A DNA stretch of 64,000 nucleotides, taken from assembly GCF_027158465.1 (NCBI RefSeq), contig NZ_JAMKYL010000002.1:62001-126000 (forward strand), read 5' to 3'. The stretch is from Oxalobacter paeniformigenes. GTDB lineage: Bacteria; Pseudomonadota; Gammaproteobacteria; Burkholderiales; Burkholderiaceae_D. How positions within the stretch are numbered: the stretch's first letter is position 1; each line of letters begins with the position of its first letter. The notes under the pieces are model-generated. The model ran no database searches. It had not been told where the DNA came from and saw nothing but the letters and a program-made list of their open reading frames with translations. Shown here piece after piece: positions 8,824 to 17,401 of the stretch. The position numbers and the translations under genes were made by a program.

Positions 8824-9903
8824 TCAGGGCTGGTGTTTCCGGACAAAATCTCCGAGTCCGTTTCTGATCAGTGCGGCATTGTCGACGACGCCTTTTTCCG
8901 TAATCAGTGCGGTCACCAGTTCCACGGGGGTGACATCGAAAGCGGGATTGCGGATGGCGACGCCTTCAGGCGCCCATTGACAATCGCGAAATCCTTTCAC
9001 TTCATCAGCAGGACGTTCTTCAATAGGGATGTCTTTTCCGGAAGACAGCGAAAGGTCGATCGTCGAGAGCGGGCAGGCGACGTAGAAAGGAATATGGTGC
9101 CGTTGCGCCAGTACGGCCACCATATAGGTGCCGATCTTGTTGGCGACGTCTCCGTTGGCGGCGACGCGGTCGGCACCTACGACAACGGCATCGATTTCGC
9201 CGCGGCTCATCAGGTAACCCGACATGTTGTCCGTAATCAGGGTGACAGGGATATGTTCCTGCACCATTTCCCATGCGGTCAGCCGGGCCCCTTGCAAGAA
9301 AGGGCGGGTTTCATCGGCGAAGACGGCGATATGCTTGCCCGCTTCCACAGCGGAACGAAAAACGCCCAGTGCCGTGCCGTGTCCTGCGGTCGCCAGCGCA
9401 CCGGCATTGCAGTGTGTCAGGACACGTGCGCCATCCGGTAAAAGCGCGGCGCCATGGCGTCCCATGTCGCGGTTGATCCGGATGTCTTCTTCCAGCATGA
9501 CATGTGCCTGCCGAAGCAAAAGACTGGCCAGTTCTGCCGGTGATTTGTTCCCGTTGGCTTGCAACAGGGCTTTCATTTTGTCGAGCGCCCAAAAAAGATT
9601 GACTGCGGTCGGCCGGCTTGCCGACAGAGCGGCAAATCCCGCTTGCATGTTGGTTGCAAAAGTTTCACGGTCGGCATTCCGTAGCCGGACAGCTTCCAGT
9701 GCGACGCCATAGGCGGCGGCCACCCCGATGGCCGGTGCGCCGCGGACGACCATATTGCGGATGGCATCCGCAACACTTCTGGCCGAATCGCAAGCGACGT
9801 ATTCGATATGATGCGGCAATAGCCGCTGGTCGATCATTTCAATGGCTTTGCCGTTCCAGCGCAATGTCCGGACGGAGTCGGCTTGTCTGTTCACGTGATT
9901 CAT
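8824..9903 (-). CDS. mtnA: S-methyl-5-thioribose-1-phosphate isomerase
   Basis: 359-residue MtnA, an aldose-ketose isomerase of the eIF2B-related fold that turns methylthioribose 1-phosphate into methylthioribulose 1-phosphate. Diagnostic stretches are MVVRGAPAIGVAAAYG, the THCNAGALATAGHGTALG motif with the catalytic cysteine, and GADRVAANGDVANKIGTY with the catalytic aspartate. Its ATG overlaps the apt stop by 4 nt, so it is translationally coupled as the last gene of the mtnP-aldolase-apt-mtnA cluster. Confidence 0.93.
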   Translation of the reverse strand: MNHVNRQADSVRTLRWNGKAIEMIDQRLLPHHIEYVACDSARSVADAIRNMVVRGAPAIGVAAAYGVALEAVRLRNADRETFATNMQAGFAALSASRPTAVNLFWALDKMKALLQANGNKSPAELASLLLRQAHVMLEEDIRINRDMGRHGAALLPDGARVLTHCNAGALATAGHGTALGVFRSAVEAGKHIAVFADETRPFLQGARLTAWEMVQEHIPVTLITDNMSGYLMSRGEIDAVVVGADRVAANGDVANKIGTYMVAVLAQRHHIPFYVACPLSTIDLSLSSGKDIPIEERPADEVKGFRDCQWAPEGVAIRNPAFDVTPVELVTALITEKGVVDNAALIRNGLGDFVRKHQP

Positions 9904-10427
9904 TCTCCGTCAAAGGCACACAAGGCGAAAGTCGGACAACCGGCGTCATTAAGACGTCGCGCACCGCCCAGTTCGGGAAGATCAATCAGGAATGCACATT
10001 CGACGACTTTACCGCCGCACTTGCGGATCAGGCGGACAGCGGCTTCGGCCGTTCCGCCTGTCGCGATCAGGTCATCGATCAATAAAATCCGCTCTCCCGG
10101 AGAAATGGCATCCGTATGTACCTCGATAGTGTTGGTGCCGTATTCCATATCGTAATTTTCACTGATCGTGGCGGCAGGCAGTTTGCCCTTTTTGCGGATG
10201 AGGACAAGTCCCTTGTTCAGGTGATAGGCCAGTGGAGCGCCCAGCAGGAAACCGCGCGATTCGATGACGGCAATGCGGTCGATCGGTATATCGTGGTAAT
10301 GGTCGACCAGTTGGTCAATAGCCAGTTTCAGACCATCGGGGTTATGCAACAGCGTGGTGATGTCCCTGAATTGCACGCCTTTTTGGGGATAGTCCGGAAT
10401 GGTGCGGATGTATGAAGTGAGTGACAT
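9900..10427 (-). CDS. apt: Adenine phosphoribosyltransferase
   Basis: 175-residue Apt, converting adenine and PRPP to AMP. It begins MSLTSYIRTIPDYPQKGV and contains the FRDITTLL segment, the ESRGFLLGAPLAY region and the PRPP-binding loop ILLIDDLIATGGT. Its place between the methylthioadenosine aldolase and isomerase genes makes sense: MtnP releases adenine, which Apt then recovers. It lies 24 nt after the aldolase gene and overlaps mtnA by 4 nt. Confidence 0.95.
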   Translation of the reverse strand: MSLTSYIRTIPDYPQKGVQFRDITTLLHNPDGLKLAIDQLVDHYHDIPIDRIAVIESRGFLLGAPLAYHLNKGLVLIRKKGKLPAATISENYDMEYGTNTIEVHTDAISPGERILLIDDLIATGGTAEAAVRLIRKCGGKVVECAFLIDLPELGGARRLNDAGCPTFALCAFDGE

Positions 10428-10451
10428 AGGCTGATGGTGGTAAAAAGAACG

Positions 10452-11135
10452 TTATTTTCTGAAATAGTCTTTGAACTTTTCGTGTACTTGTGTCATTTGT
10501 TCGACGGAAAGCAGTTTGATATGTCCGGTTTGCAGAATGCGCCAATATTGCTCGCACAGCGATTCGACTTCGATGGCGATCGCCATGGCATGTTCAAGAC
10601 TGTGACCCAGCGCGATCATGCCGTGATGCGCCATCAGGCAAGCGTACCGTTCTCCCAGCGTCGCCAGCACCGTATCCGACAATTCCTGGCTGCCGAACAA
10701 GGCATACGGCGCACAAGGAATCGTGTTGTCGCCGGTGACGGCGATCATGTAGTGAAAAGGCGGGACTTCCAGTTGCATGCATGCCAGCGTCGTGGCAAAC
10801 GGCGAGTGGGTGTGCACGATAGCGTGGACATCAGGTCTGGCGGCATAAATATCACGGTGGATACGCCATTCGCTGCTGGGTTTTCCGTCGTTTTCATTTT
10901 CACCGGTCATGCGCATCGTACAAATGGCGTCCGGTGCCATACGGTCCGGATCGATGCCGCTGGGTGTGATGAAAAAACCATCCGGTATGTCGTCGGTTCT
11001 TTCACGGCGGATACTGATATTGCCGGAAGAACCACGGTTCATGCCGTTGGCGACAAGTTGCCGTGCGGCGATGACGATCCGTTCGGCCGTTGTTTCTTCC
11101 GCTGTACCATCAATGCGGTGCTCGTTACAGGACAT
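10452..11135 (-). CDS. Class II aldolase/adducin-fold protein, probable methylthioribulose-1-phosphate aldolase
   Basis: 227-residue zinc class II aldolase of the FucA/AraD fold. Visible active-site residues are Glu89 (PSSEW), His108 and His110 (VHTHSPFAT) and His171 (AHHGMIALG), matching the zinc and catalytic positions of fuculose-phosphate aldolase. In this operon, after mtnP and with mtnA, the most likely substrate is 5-methylthioribulose 1-phosphate, split to dihydroxyacetone phosphate and methylthioacetaldehyde as in the DHAP shunt described in Rhodospirillum rubrum and some E. coli. The alternative is the MtnB dehydratase of the classical methionine salvage pathway, which has the same fold; no MtnC or MtnD is nearby, which argues against it. 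Fold is firm, substrate is inference. Confidence 0.8.
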   Translation of the reverse strand: MSCNEHRIDGTAEETTAERIVIAARQLVANGMNRGSSGNISIRRERTDDIPDGFFITPSGIDPDRMAPDAICTMRMTGENENDGKPSSEWRIHRDIYAARPDVHAIVHTHSPFATTLACMQLEVPPFHYMIAVTGDNTIPCAPYALFGSQELSDTVLATLGERYACLMAHHGMIALGHSLEHAMAIAIEVESLCEQYWRILQTGHIKLLSVEQMTQVHEKFKDYFRK

Positions 11136-11138
11136 GAT

Positions 11139-12005
11139 TCAGCGCTTTCCGAAAATGCGTCCCGCGACCGCGTCGAGTTGCCGGATGATTTCCGGATCAC
11201 GGTGTTCCGGTGGGGTGATGATGGCGTTTTCCAGTGCGAAACGGCATGAGCAAGCTGAAGCGGATGCGTCATTCTGGATATGCGGGATAATCGCCTTGAC
11301 CAGTTGGCGTGCCGTTTCTGCGTTCGCCTGAACCGTTTTGATGACTTGTTCGATCGTGACCTGTTCATGATCGGGATGCCAGCAGTCGTAGTCGGTGACC
11401 ATCGCGATGCTGGCGTAACACATCTCGGCTTCACGTGCCAGTTTCGCTTCCGGCATATTGGTCATGCCGATAACATCGCAATGCCAGCTCCGGTACAGTT
11501 CGGATTCCGCCAGTGTCGAAAATTGCGGACCTTCCATCGCCAGATAGGTGCCTCCCAGCACCGTCTGGATCCCCGCTTCGCCGGCGGCACGATGGATGAT
11601 GCCGGACAAGCGGCGGCAAGTGGGATGTGCCATCGAGACATGTGCGACCAGTCCCTTTCCGAAGAAAGAACGGTCCCGTGTAACGGTACGGTCGATGTAT
11701 TGATCGATCAGGACAAAAGTGCCGGGAGCGAGCCGTTCGTTGAGCGAGCCGACTGCACTGATCGACAGGATATCGGTGACACCCGCTCTTTTGAGTGCGT
11801 CGATATTGGCGCGGTAATTGATACTGTCCGGTGAAAGACGATGATCGCGTCCATGCCGTGGCAAAAAAACGATGGGATGTCCATTGAAGCGGCCGAAGAG
11901 CAAATCATCCGACGGCGATCCGAAAGGGGATGACACCTTTTCCCAGTGTGTATCGGTCAGTCCGTCCAGGTGGTAAACGCCGCTTCCGCCGATAATGCCG
12001 ATCAT
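11139..12005 (-). CDS. mtnP: S-methyl-5'-thioadenosine phosphorylase
   Basis: 288-residue purine nucleoside phosphorylase-2 family enzyme that cleaves methylthioadenosine with phosphate to adenine and methylthioribose 1-phosphate. It has IGGSGVY at the start, the phosphate-binding RHGRDHRLSP region, GGTYLAMEGPQFSTLAES and the IGMTNMPEAKLAREAE motif typical of bacterial MTAP. The start is the ATG at 12005, preceded by an AAGGAAG element; the longer frame upstream has no family similarity. It is the first gene of the salvage operon, 3 nt ahead of the aldolase gene. Confidence 0.93.
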   Translation of the reverse strand: MIGIIGGSGVYHLDGLTDTHWEKVSSPFGSPSDDLLFGRFNGHPIVFLPRHGRDHRLSPDSINYRANIDALKRAGVTDILSISAVGSLNERLAPGTFVLIDQYIDRTVTRDRSFFGKGLVAHVSMAHPTCRRLSGIIHRAAGEAGIQTVLGGTYLAMEGPQFSTLAESELYRSWHCDVIGMTNMPEAKLAREAEMCYASIAMVTDYDCWHPDHEQVTIEQVIKTVQANAETARQLVKAIIPHIQNDASASACSCRFALENAIITPPEHRDPEIIRQLDAVAGRIFGKR

Positions 12006-12041
12006 GCAAGTCTTCCTTTCCTCATGGCAATTCCAGCACAC

Positions 12042-12070
12042 ATTATTGATGGACATGCGTGATTATGCAA
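12042..12070 (-). promoter_or_regulatory. Candidate promoter of mtnP operon
   Basis: On the minus strand a TTGCAT -35 (12070-12065) and AATAAT -10 (12047-12042) are spaced 17 nt, placing transcription start about 30 nt before the mtnP ATG. Both boxes are imperfect. Confidence 0.45.
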
Positions 12071-12107
12071 CTGCGACGGAAAGAAATGGGGGGCACACAA
12101 AAGAAAA

Positions 12108-12136
12108 GGGCGGTTTGCCCATGAGGCAAACCGCCC
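12108..12136 (-). terminator. Rho-independent terminator of argG
   Basis: A 12-bp perfect stem (12108-12119 with 12125-12136) with a five-base loop, followed on the minus strand by TTTTCTTTT. It lies 20 nt past the argG stop. Confidence 0.9.
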
Positions 12137-12155
12137 GGAAGGACTGCATGGCGTT

Positions 12156-13382
12156 TTATTTGCGGTTGCGTGCATTGGCAGCGATACGCAGACGCAGGGC
12201 GTTCAGTTTGATGAAACCGTTTGCGTCTTTCTGGTCGTAAGCACCGGCATCGTCTTCGAAAGTGGCGATATTGGTGTCGAACAGGGAATCGTTGCGGGAT
12301 TCGCGACCGACGACGATGACGTTGCCTTTGTACAGCTTGAGGCGAACCGTACCGTTGACGTGTTCCTGTGTATGGTCAATCAGTTGCTGGAGCGCGATGC
12401 GTTCCGGGGCCCACCAGTAACCGTTGTAGATCATGGAAGCATAACGCGGCATGAGGTCGTCTTTCAGATGGGCGACTTCACGGTCGAGCGTCAGCGATTC
12501 CATGGCGCGGTGTGCCTTGAGCATGATGGTGCCTCCCGGCGTTTCATAGCAGCCGCGGGATTTCATGCCGACATAACGGTTTTCGACCAGATCCAGACGG
12601 CCGATGCCATGCTTGCTGCCCAGACGGTTCAGTTCGGTCAGAACGGCGGCCGGTGTCATCCGTTTGCCGTTGAGAGCGACAATATCGCCTTTTTCGAATG
12701 CAACATCCAGGTATTCGGCCTGATCCGGTGCTTCTTCCGGGCTGACGGTCCAGCGCCACATGGTGGCTTCCGGTTCTGCATTCGGGTCTTCGAGATGGCG
12801 GCCTTCGTAGCTGATATGCAGCAGGTTGGCGTCCATGGAATAGGGAGCGCCGCCCTGTCTGTGTTTCATTTCGATTTCGATACCGGCATCTTCGGCATAT
12901 TTCAGCAGTTTTTCACGGGAAAGCAGATCCCATTCACGCCACGGAGCGATGATCTTGATGTTCGGCATCAGGGCATAGGCACCCAGTTCGAAACGGACCT
13001 GATCGTTGCCTTTGCCGGTAGCGCCGTGTGCGATGGCATCGGCGCCGGTCTGGCGTGCGATTTCGATCAGGCGTTTGGCGATCAGCGGGCGTGCGATACT
13101 GGTGCCGAGCAGGTATTCGCCTTCATAAATGGTATTGGCCCTGAACATCGGGAATACGAAGTCACGGACGAATTCTTCACGCAGGTCGTCGATGAAAATG
13201 TTTTCCGGTTTGATACCGAATTTCAGTGCTTTCTGGCGTGCCGGTTCCAGTTCTTCACCCTGGCCGAGATCGGCAGTAAAGGTGACGACTTCACACTGGT
13301 AGGTGTCTTGCAGCCATTTCAGGATGACCGAGGTGTCCAGACCGCCGGAATAGGCGAGAACAACTTTTTTTACGTCGCTCAT
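12156..13382 (-). CDS. argG: Argininosuccinate synthase
   Basis: 408-residue ArgG, joining citrulline and aspartate with ATP in arginine synthesis. The N-terminal ATP-binding loop AYSGGLDTSVI, the TFTADLGQGEE stretch and GATGKGNDQVRFE are diagnostic. Size matches the type I enzymes (about 400). It follows argF on the same strand with a 180-nt gap that holds several inverted repeats, so it may have its own control. A strong terminator follows it. Confidence 0.96.
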   Translation of the reverse strand: MSDVKKVVLAYSGGLDTSVILKWLQDTYQCEVVTFTADLGQGEELEPARQKALKFGIKPENIFIDDLREEFVRDFVFPMFRANTIYEGEYLLGTSIARPLIAKRLIEIARQTGADAIAHGATGKGNDQVRFELGAYALMPNIKIIAPWREWDLLSREKLLKYAEDAGIEIEMKHRQGGAPYSMDANLLHISYEGRHLEDPNAEPEATMWRWTVSPEEAPDQAEYLDVAFEKGDIVALNGKRMTPAAVLTELNRLGSKHGIGRLDLVENRYVGMKSRGCYETPGGTIMLKAHRAMESLTLDREVAHLKDDLMPRYASMIYNGYWWAPERIALQQLIDHTQEHVNGTVRLKLYKGNVIVVGRESRNDSLFDTNIATFEDDAGAYDQKDANGFIKLNALRLRIAANARNRK

Positions 13383-13562
13383 AAGTGTCTTTCGTTTGTT
13401 TCAGTTGGAATGCAAAGATGGGGTGGAATGTGTTTACGGAGACGATACCCCTGTTGTCAACAGGCACATTTTATGCCGTTTCTCGTGAAACGGAAACCGG
13501 CATGCAGGCCGCTGCAAGGCATTTCCCCATCATGCCGGATGACGCGGAAATGCCCGATCGTA

Positions 13563-14474
13563 TCAAACGGTACCCTTGACCAGATATTCAAGCAATGCTT
13601 TCTGGACGTGCAGGCGGTTTTCCGCTTCGTCCCAGACGACCGATTGCGGGCCGTCGATCACTTCGGCGGTGACTTCTTCTCCGCGGTGTGCCGGCAGACA
13701 GTGCATGAACAAGGCATCCGGTGCGGCACGGCGCATCTTGTCGGTATCCACGTTCCAGTTGGCGAATGCTTTCTTGCGGGCTGCGTTTTCCTGTTCGAAA
13801 CCCATACTGGTCCAGACATCAGTGGTGACCAGATGTGCGCCTTCACAGGCGTCGGCAGGGTTATCGAAACGGGTAAAGTGGCTGTGATCCGGCGATACCA
13901 GACGCAGGTCGATGTCATAACCCTTCGGCGTGGAGACATTAACATGGAAGCCGAATACTTCTGCGGCCTGCAACCAGGAATACAGCATGTTGTTGGCGTC
14001 GCCGATCCAGGTGACGGTTTTGCCCTTTATCGAACCGCGGTGTTCGATAAAGGTGAATACGTCCGCGAATACCTGACAAGGGTGGTGTTCGTTGGTCAGG
14101 CCGTTGATGACCGGAACGCGCGAATAGGCTGCGAACCGTTCGATGATGTCATGGCCGAAAGTTCGAACCATGATGATGTCGGACATGCGCGACATGACTT
14201 GTGCGGCGTCCTCGATCGGTTCGCCGCGACCGAGCTGGCTGTCGCGGGTGTTGAGATAGATGGCGGTGCCGCCCAGCTGATGCATACCGGCCTCGAAAGA
14301 GAGGCGGGTGCGTGTGGAACTTTTTTCGAAAACCATGACCAGCGTACGGTCCAGCAGGGGATGGTACGGCTCATAGTTCTTGAATTTTTGTTTGATGATG
14401 CGGGCACGTTCGATCAGATATTCGTACTCGGACAGGGTCAGGTCGGAAAATTGGAGATAGTGTTTGATTGTCAT
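13563..14474 (-). CDS. argF: Ornithine carbamoyltransferase
   Basis: 303-residue anabolic ornithine carbamoyltransferase making citrulline from ornithine and carbamoyl phosphate. The carbamoyl-phosphate loop SSTRTRLSFEAGM, the FMHCLPAHRGEEV motif and a DVWTSMGFE segment are all present. Length matches ArgF. It sits upstream of argG on the same strand. Confidence 0.96.
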   Translation of the reverse strand: MTIKHYLQFSDLTLSEYEYLIERARIIKQKFKNYEPYHPLLDRTLVMVFEKSSTRTRLSFEAGMHQLGGTAIYLNTRDSQLGRGEPIEDAAQVMSRMSDIIMVRTFGHDIIERFAAYSRVPVINGLTNEHHPCQVFADVFTFIEHRGSIKGKTVTWIGDANNMLYSWLQAAEVFGFHVNVSTPKGYDIDLRLVSPDHSHFTRFDNPADACEGAHLVTTDVWTSMGFEQENAARKKAFANWNVDTDKMRRAAPDALFMHCLPAHRGEEVTAEVIDGPQSVVWDEAENRLHVQKALLEYLVKGTV

Positions 14475-14522
14475 AGACTAGCGGGGCGCTCATGAGGCGC
14501 AGCTGAAACAGTTTAATATTTG

Positions 14523-14528
14523 ATTATA
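14523..14528 (-). promoter_or_regulatory. Candidate -10 box of argF
   Basis: A perfect TATAAT on the minus strand at 14528-14523, about 50 nt before the argF ATG and preceded by an A/T-rich tract. No good -35 hexamer is seen at the right distance. Confidence 0.4.
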
Positions 14529-14599
14529 GAGGATTTTTGAAAATTTTAAAAAAGCGGCGTGTTCTGTCGGTATGGTGTGCGATGAAAACAGGGCGTTTT

Positions 14600-15496
14600 T
14601 CAATAGACTTTCTGTTCCGATTCATGGACCAGCTGGCGGTAGAGATCGTGTCGCATAACGGAAATATGTCCTTCGGAAACCGCTTCCAGAATGGCGCATC
14701 CCGGTTCACTCAGATGATGGCAATTGTAGAAACGGCAGTGACCGAGATAGGGTCTGAATTCACGGAACGCGCGTTCGAGCATGCCCTCTGACAGATGATA
14801 CAGGCCGAACTCCTGAAATCCCGGAGAATCGATCAGGGCAGTACTGTCGTCGATTCGGTACATGCGTGTGTAGGTGGTCGTATGTTTGCCGGAATTGAGA
14901 ACGGTCGAAATTTCACGGGTCGCGATGTCGGCCCCGGGTACCAGCAGATTGATCAGCGAGGATTTTCCCATGCCGGACTGGCCGATCAGGATGGATGTCC
15001 GTCCCCTGACGAGCGGCATCAGAGTCGCGAGCGTTTCGTCGGGACAGGCGATTGCCGAGACTTCGTGAACCGGATATCCCAGTGCTGCATAGAAACCGGC
15101 CCGTTTGCGCGCCGTTTCCAGACGGTCGGTGATGTCGGTTTTGTTCAGGATAAGATGGGCCTCGATTTCCGCCGCTTCTGCCGCGACGAGCGCGCGGGAA
15201 ACCAGATCGTCGGAAAATCCCGGTTCGGTCGCGACTACGATGAACAATCTGTCGATATTGGCCGCGAGCAGTTTCGATTTGTACTGGTCGGAACGGTAAA
15301 GCAACGAACGGCGTTCATCGACGGATTCGATAACGGCTTGTCCTTTTGCCGTGGACAAGATATGAACGCAATCGCCAACAGCGACGTCGCTTTTTTTGCC
15401 ACGGGTGAAACAATGCAGCATTTTGCCACCGGCATCGGCCAGGTAATGCCGCCCATGTGCGGCAACGATTTGTGCGGTGAATAGTTCTTTTGTCAT
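14600..15496 (-). CDS. rsgA: Ribosome small subunit-dependent GTPase A
   Basis: 298-residue RsgA (YjeQ), a circularly permuted GTPase that checks late 30S ribosome assembly. An N-terminal OB domain is followed by G4 NKTD (118-121), then Walker A GQSGMGKSS (172-180) and DSPGFQEFG, which shows the permuted order. A C-terminal zinc-binding segment (CRFYNCHHLSEPGC) follows. The rsgA ATG overlaps the upstream protease stop by 4 nt, so the two are coupled. Confidence 0.95.
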   Translation of the reverse strand: MTKELFTAQIVAAHGRHYLADAGGKMLHCFTRGKKSDVAVGDCVHILSTAKGQAVIESVDERRSLLYRSDQYKSKLLAANIDRLFIVVATEPGFSDDLVSRALVAAEAAEIEAHLILNKTDITDRLETARKRAGFYAALGYPVHEVSAIACPDETLATLMPLVRGRTSILIGQSGMGKSSLINLLVPGADIATREISTVLNSGKHTTTYTRMYRIDDSTALIDSPGFQEFGLYHLSEGMLERAFREFRPYLGHCRFYNCHHLSEPGCAILEAVSEGHISVMRHDLYRQLVHESEQKVY

Positions 15497-16746
15497 GAAT
15501 GCCCCAGCAAATGTTGGATCCGGATACTGGCCGGCGGGTGTGAATCGTAAAAAGCGGAATGCAACGGATCGGGTGTCAGGGTCGCCGCATTGTCCTCATA
15601 GAGTTTGACCAGCGCACTGACCAGATGGCGTGCCTGCGTATATTTTGCCGAGAAAGCGTCTGCCTCGAATTCATGTTTTCTGGCGTTTCCCGAGATGAGC
15701 GGGAAGAGGAAAAAGGTGAAAACGGGCAGGATCAACGCAAACAGAATCAGTGCGAGTGCATCCGATGCCAGTGACGGATCGATGCCAAGTCCTGCATAAA
15801 ACCATGCCTCATGACGCAAAAACCCCAGAAGCGCCAGCAGAACCAGTGAAGACAAACAAGAGAATACAATGCGTTTGAATACATGTTTCAGGTGAAAGTG
15901 CCCCAGCTCGTGGGCGAGTACCGCCTCGATTTCGTCGGGTGTCAGACGTGCCAGCAACGTATCGAAGAAAACGACCCGTTTGGCAGAGCCCATTCCGGTA
16001 AAGTAGGCGTTTCCGTGTGCACTGCGTTTTGAACCATCCATGACGAATAACCCGCTGGAACGGAATCCCGTCCGCTGCATCAGCCGCTCGATACGGATTT
16101 TCAGGGTTTCATCGGTCAATGGTGTGAACCGGTTGAACAACGGGGCGATCCATGTCGGGTAAAGAAAAAGCATCAGGAACTGGAAAAGGCACCAGAGAAT
16201 CCAGGCATAGAACCACCACCATGTCCCCGTTTTTTTCATGACGGTGAGCAAGATCCACAGTACAGGCAGGCCGATGGCGACGCCGAGCGCTGTTTGTCGG
16301 GCGAGATCGCCCAGATAAAGCGATCGGGTCATGTGATTGAAACCGAATTTTTGCTCGATGACGAACTGGCGATAATAATCGAAAGGCAGATCGATCGCAC
16401 CGGAAATGACGATGGTAGCGGCAATCAGTGCGATTTGTCCCGTCATGGTGTTGCCGGTGACGGGGAAAATGTGGCTGGCAAGATACTGCAGTCCACCACC
16501 GAACGTAAAACCGGTCAGAACGATTGTATCGACGACGAGTGCCGTCAGACTGAAGCGGATTTTTGCGAGGGTATAGTCAGCTGCCTTGCGGTGTGCGTCC
16601 GGAGTGATGTTGCCGGCGAATTGTTCGGGGACCTTGTCGCGGTGTTTGCTGACGCTGCGCCATTGTCTGGCAGCGAGCCAGAAACGGGTGAGCAGGGTCG
16701 AAAACAGGAAAAAAAGAAATAATTGCGAAAACGCGAGTGCTGACAT
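15493..16746 (-). CDS. M48 family (Ste24/CAAX-prenyl protease-like) membrane metallopeptidase
   Basis: 417-residue integral membrane zinc protease with several hydrophobic segments, two near the N-terminus, two around residues 155-200 and two near 295-345. The catalytic HELGH is at 279-283 with the third ligand probably in the later EFEADAFS motif. An N-terminal peptidase_M48_N domain is consistent with the Ste24 branch rather than short HtpX. Bacteria lack prenylated CAAX proteins, so it more likely takes part in membrane protein or lipoprotein quality control; the substrate is unknown. It is coupled to rsgA and divergent from orn. Confidence 0.88.
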   Translation of the reverse strand: MSALAFSQLFLFFLFSTLLTRFWLAARQWRSVSKHRDKVPEQFAGNITPDAHRKAADYTLAKIRFSLTALVVDTIVLTGFTFGGGLQYLASHIFPVTGNTMTGQIALIAATIVISGAIDLPFDYYRQFVIEQKFGFNHMTRSLYLGDLARQTALGVAIGLPVLWILLTVMKKTGTWWWFYAWILWCLFQFLMLFLYPTWIAPLFNRFTPLTDETLKIRIERLMQRTGFRSSGLFVMDGSKRSAHGNAYFTGMGSAKRVVFFDTLLARLTPDEIEAVLAHELGHFHLKHVFKRIVFSCLSSLVLLALLGFLRHEAWFYAGLGIDPSLASDALALILFALILPVFTFFLFPLISGNARKHEFEADAFSAKYTQARHLVSALVKLYEDNAATLTPDPLHSAFYDSHPPASIRIQHLLGHS

Positions 16747-16793
16747 TTTGTCCTTGTGAGAAAATGACCGATTATGTCGATAAGGAAGGAATT

Positions 16794-17393
16794 ATGTCAC
16801 AAGCTCAGGAAACGCAACCGGAACGGTCTCAAAATAACGGCATGAAAAGACGGCCGGATGAACTGAATCTGATTTGGGTCGATCTTGAAATGACCGGACT
16901 TGACCCGGAGACGGACCGGATTATCGAAGTCGCGATGGTTGTGACGGATCCCGATTTGAATGTGCTGGGAGAAGCGCCTGTATTCGCCATTCACCAGTCT
17001 GACGAAATCCTCAACGGGATGGACGCGTGGAACAAGGGAACGCATGGCCGTTCCGGACTGATCGATCGCGTCAGGGCGTCGAATGTGACGGAAGCCATGG
17101 CCGAAGATGCGTTGATCGAATTTCTGAGGCAATACGTGCCGAAAGGAAAGTCTCCGATGTGCGGTAACACGATTTGTCAGGATCGCCGTTTCATGGCAAA
17201 GACAATGCCGAAACTGGAATCTTATTTCCACTATCGCAATCTGGATGTCTCCACACTGAAAGAAATCGCAAGGCGCTGGAAACCCGAACTGGTGGACGGC
17301 TTCAAAAAAATGCAGAAACATACCGCTTTGGCCGATATTCTGGAATCCATTGAGGAATTGCGTTATTACCGGGAACACTTTATCCGGATTTGA
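16794..17393 (+). CDS. orn: Oligoribonuclease
   Basis: 199-residue DEDDh 3'-5' exonuclease that removes the last di- and short oligoribonucleotides in RNA decay and degrades pGpG in cyclic-di-GMP turnover. The ExoI motif VDLEMTGLD with Asp30 and Glu32 is plain, and the HTALADILESI segment carries the ExoIII His/Asp. The ATG at 16794 follows AAGGAAGGA; an upstream ATG at 16764 is less likely. It diverges from the Ste24-like gene. Confidence 0.95.
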   Translation: MSQAQETQPERSQNNGMKRRPDELNLIWVDLEMTGLDPETDRIIEVAMVVTDPDLNVLGEAPVFAIHQSDEILNGMDAWNKGTHGRSGLIDRVRASNVTEAMAEDALIEFLRQYVPKGKSPMCGNTICQDRRFMAKTMPKLESYFHYRNLDVSTLKEIARRWKPELVDGFKKMQKHTALADILESIEELRYYREHFIRI

Positions 17394-17401
17394 TACGTAT
17401 C

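Noticed and set aside
12360..14495. A 711-codon plus-strand frame across argG and argF
   Set aside because: It is the in-register reverse of both arg genes plus their gap. The minus-strand translations are clear ArgG and ArgF; the plus frame has no family features.
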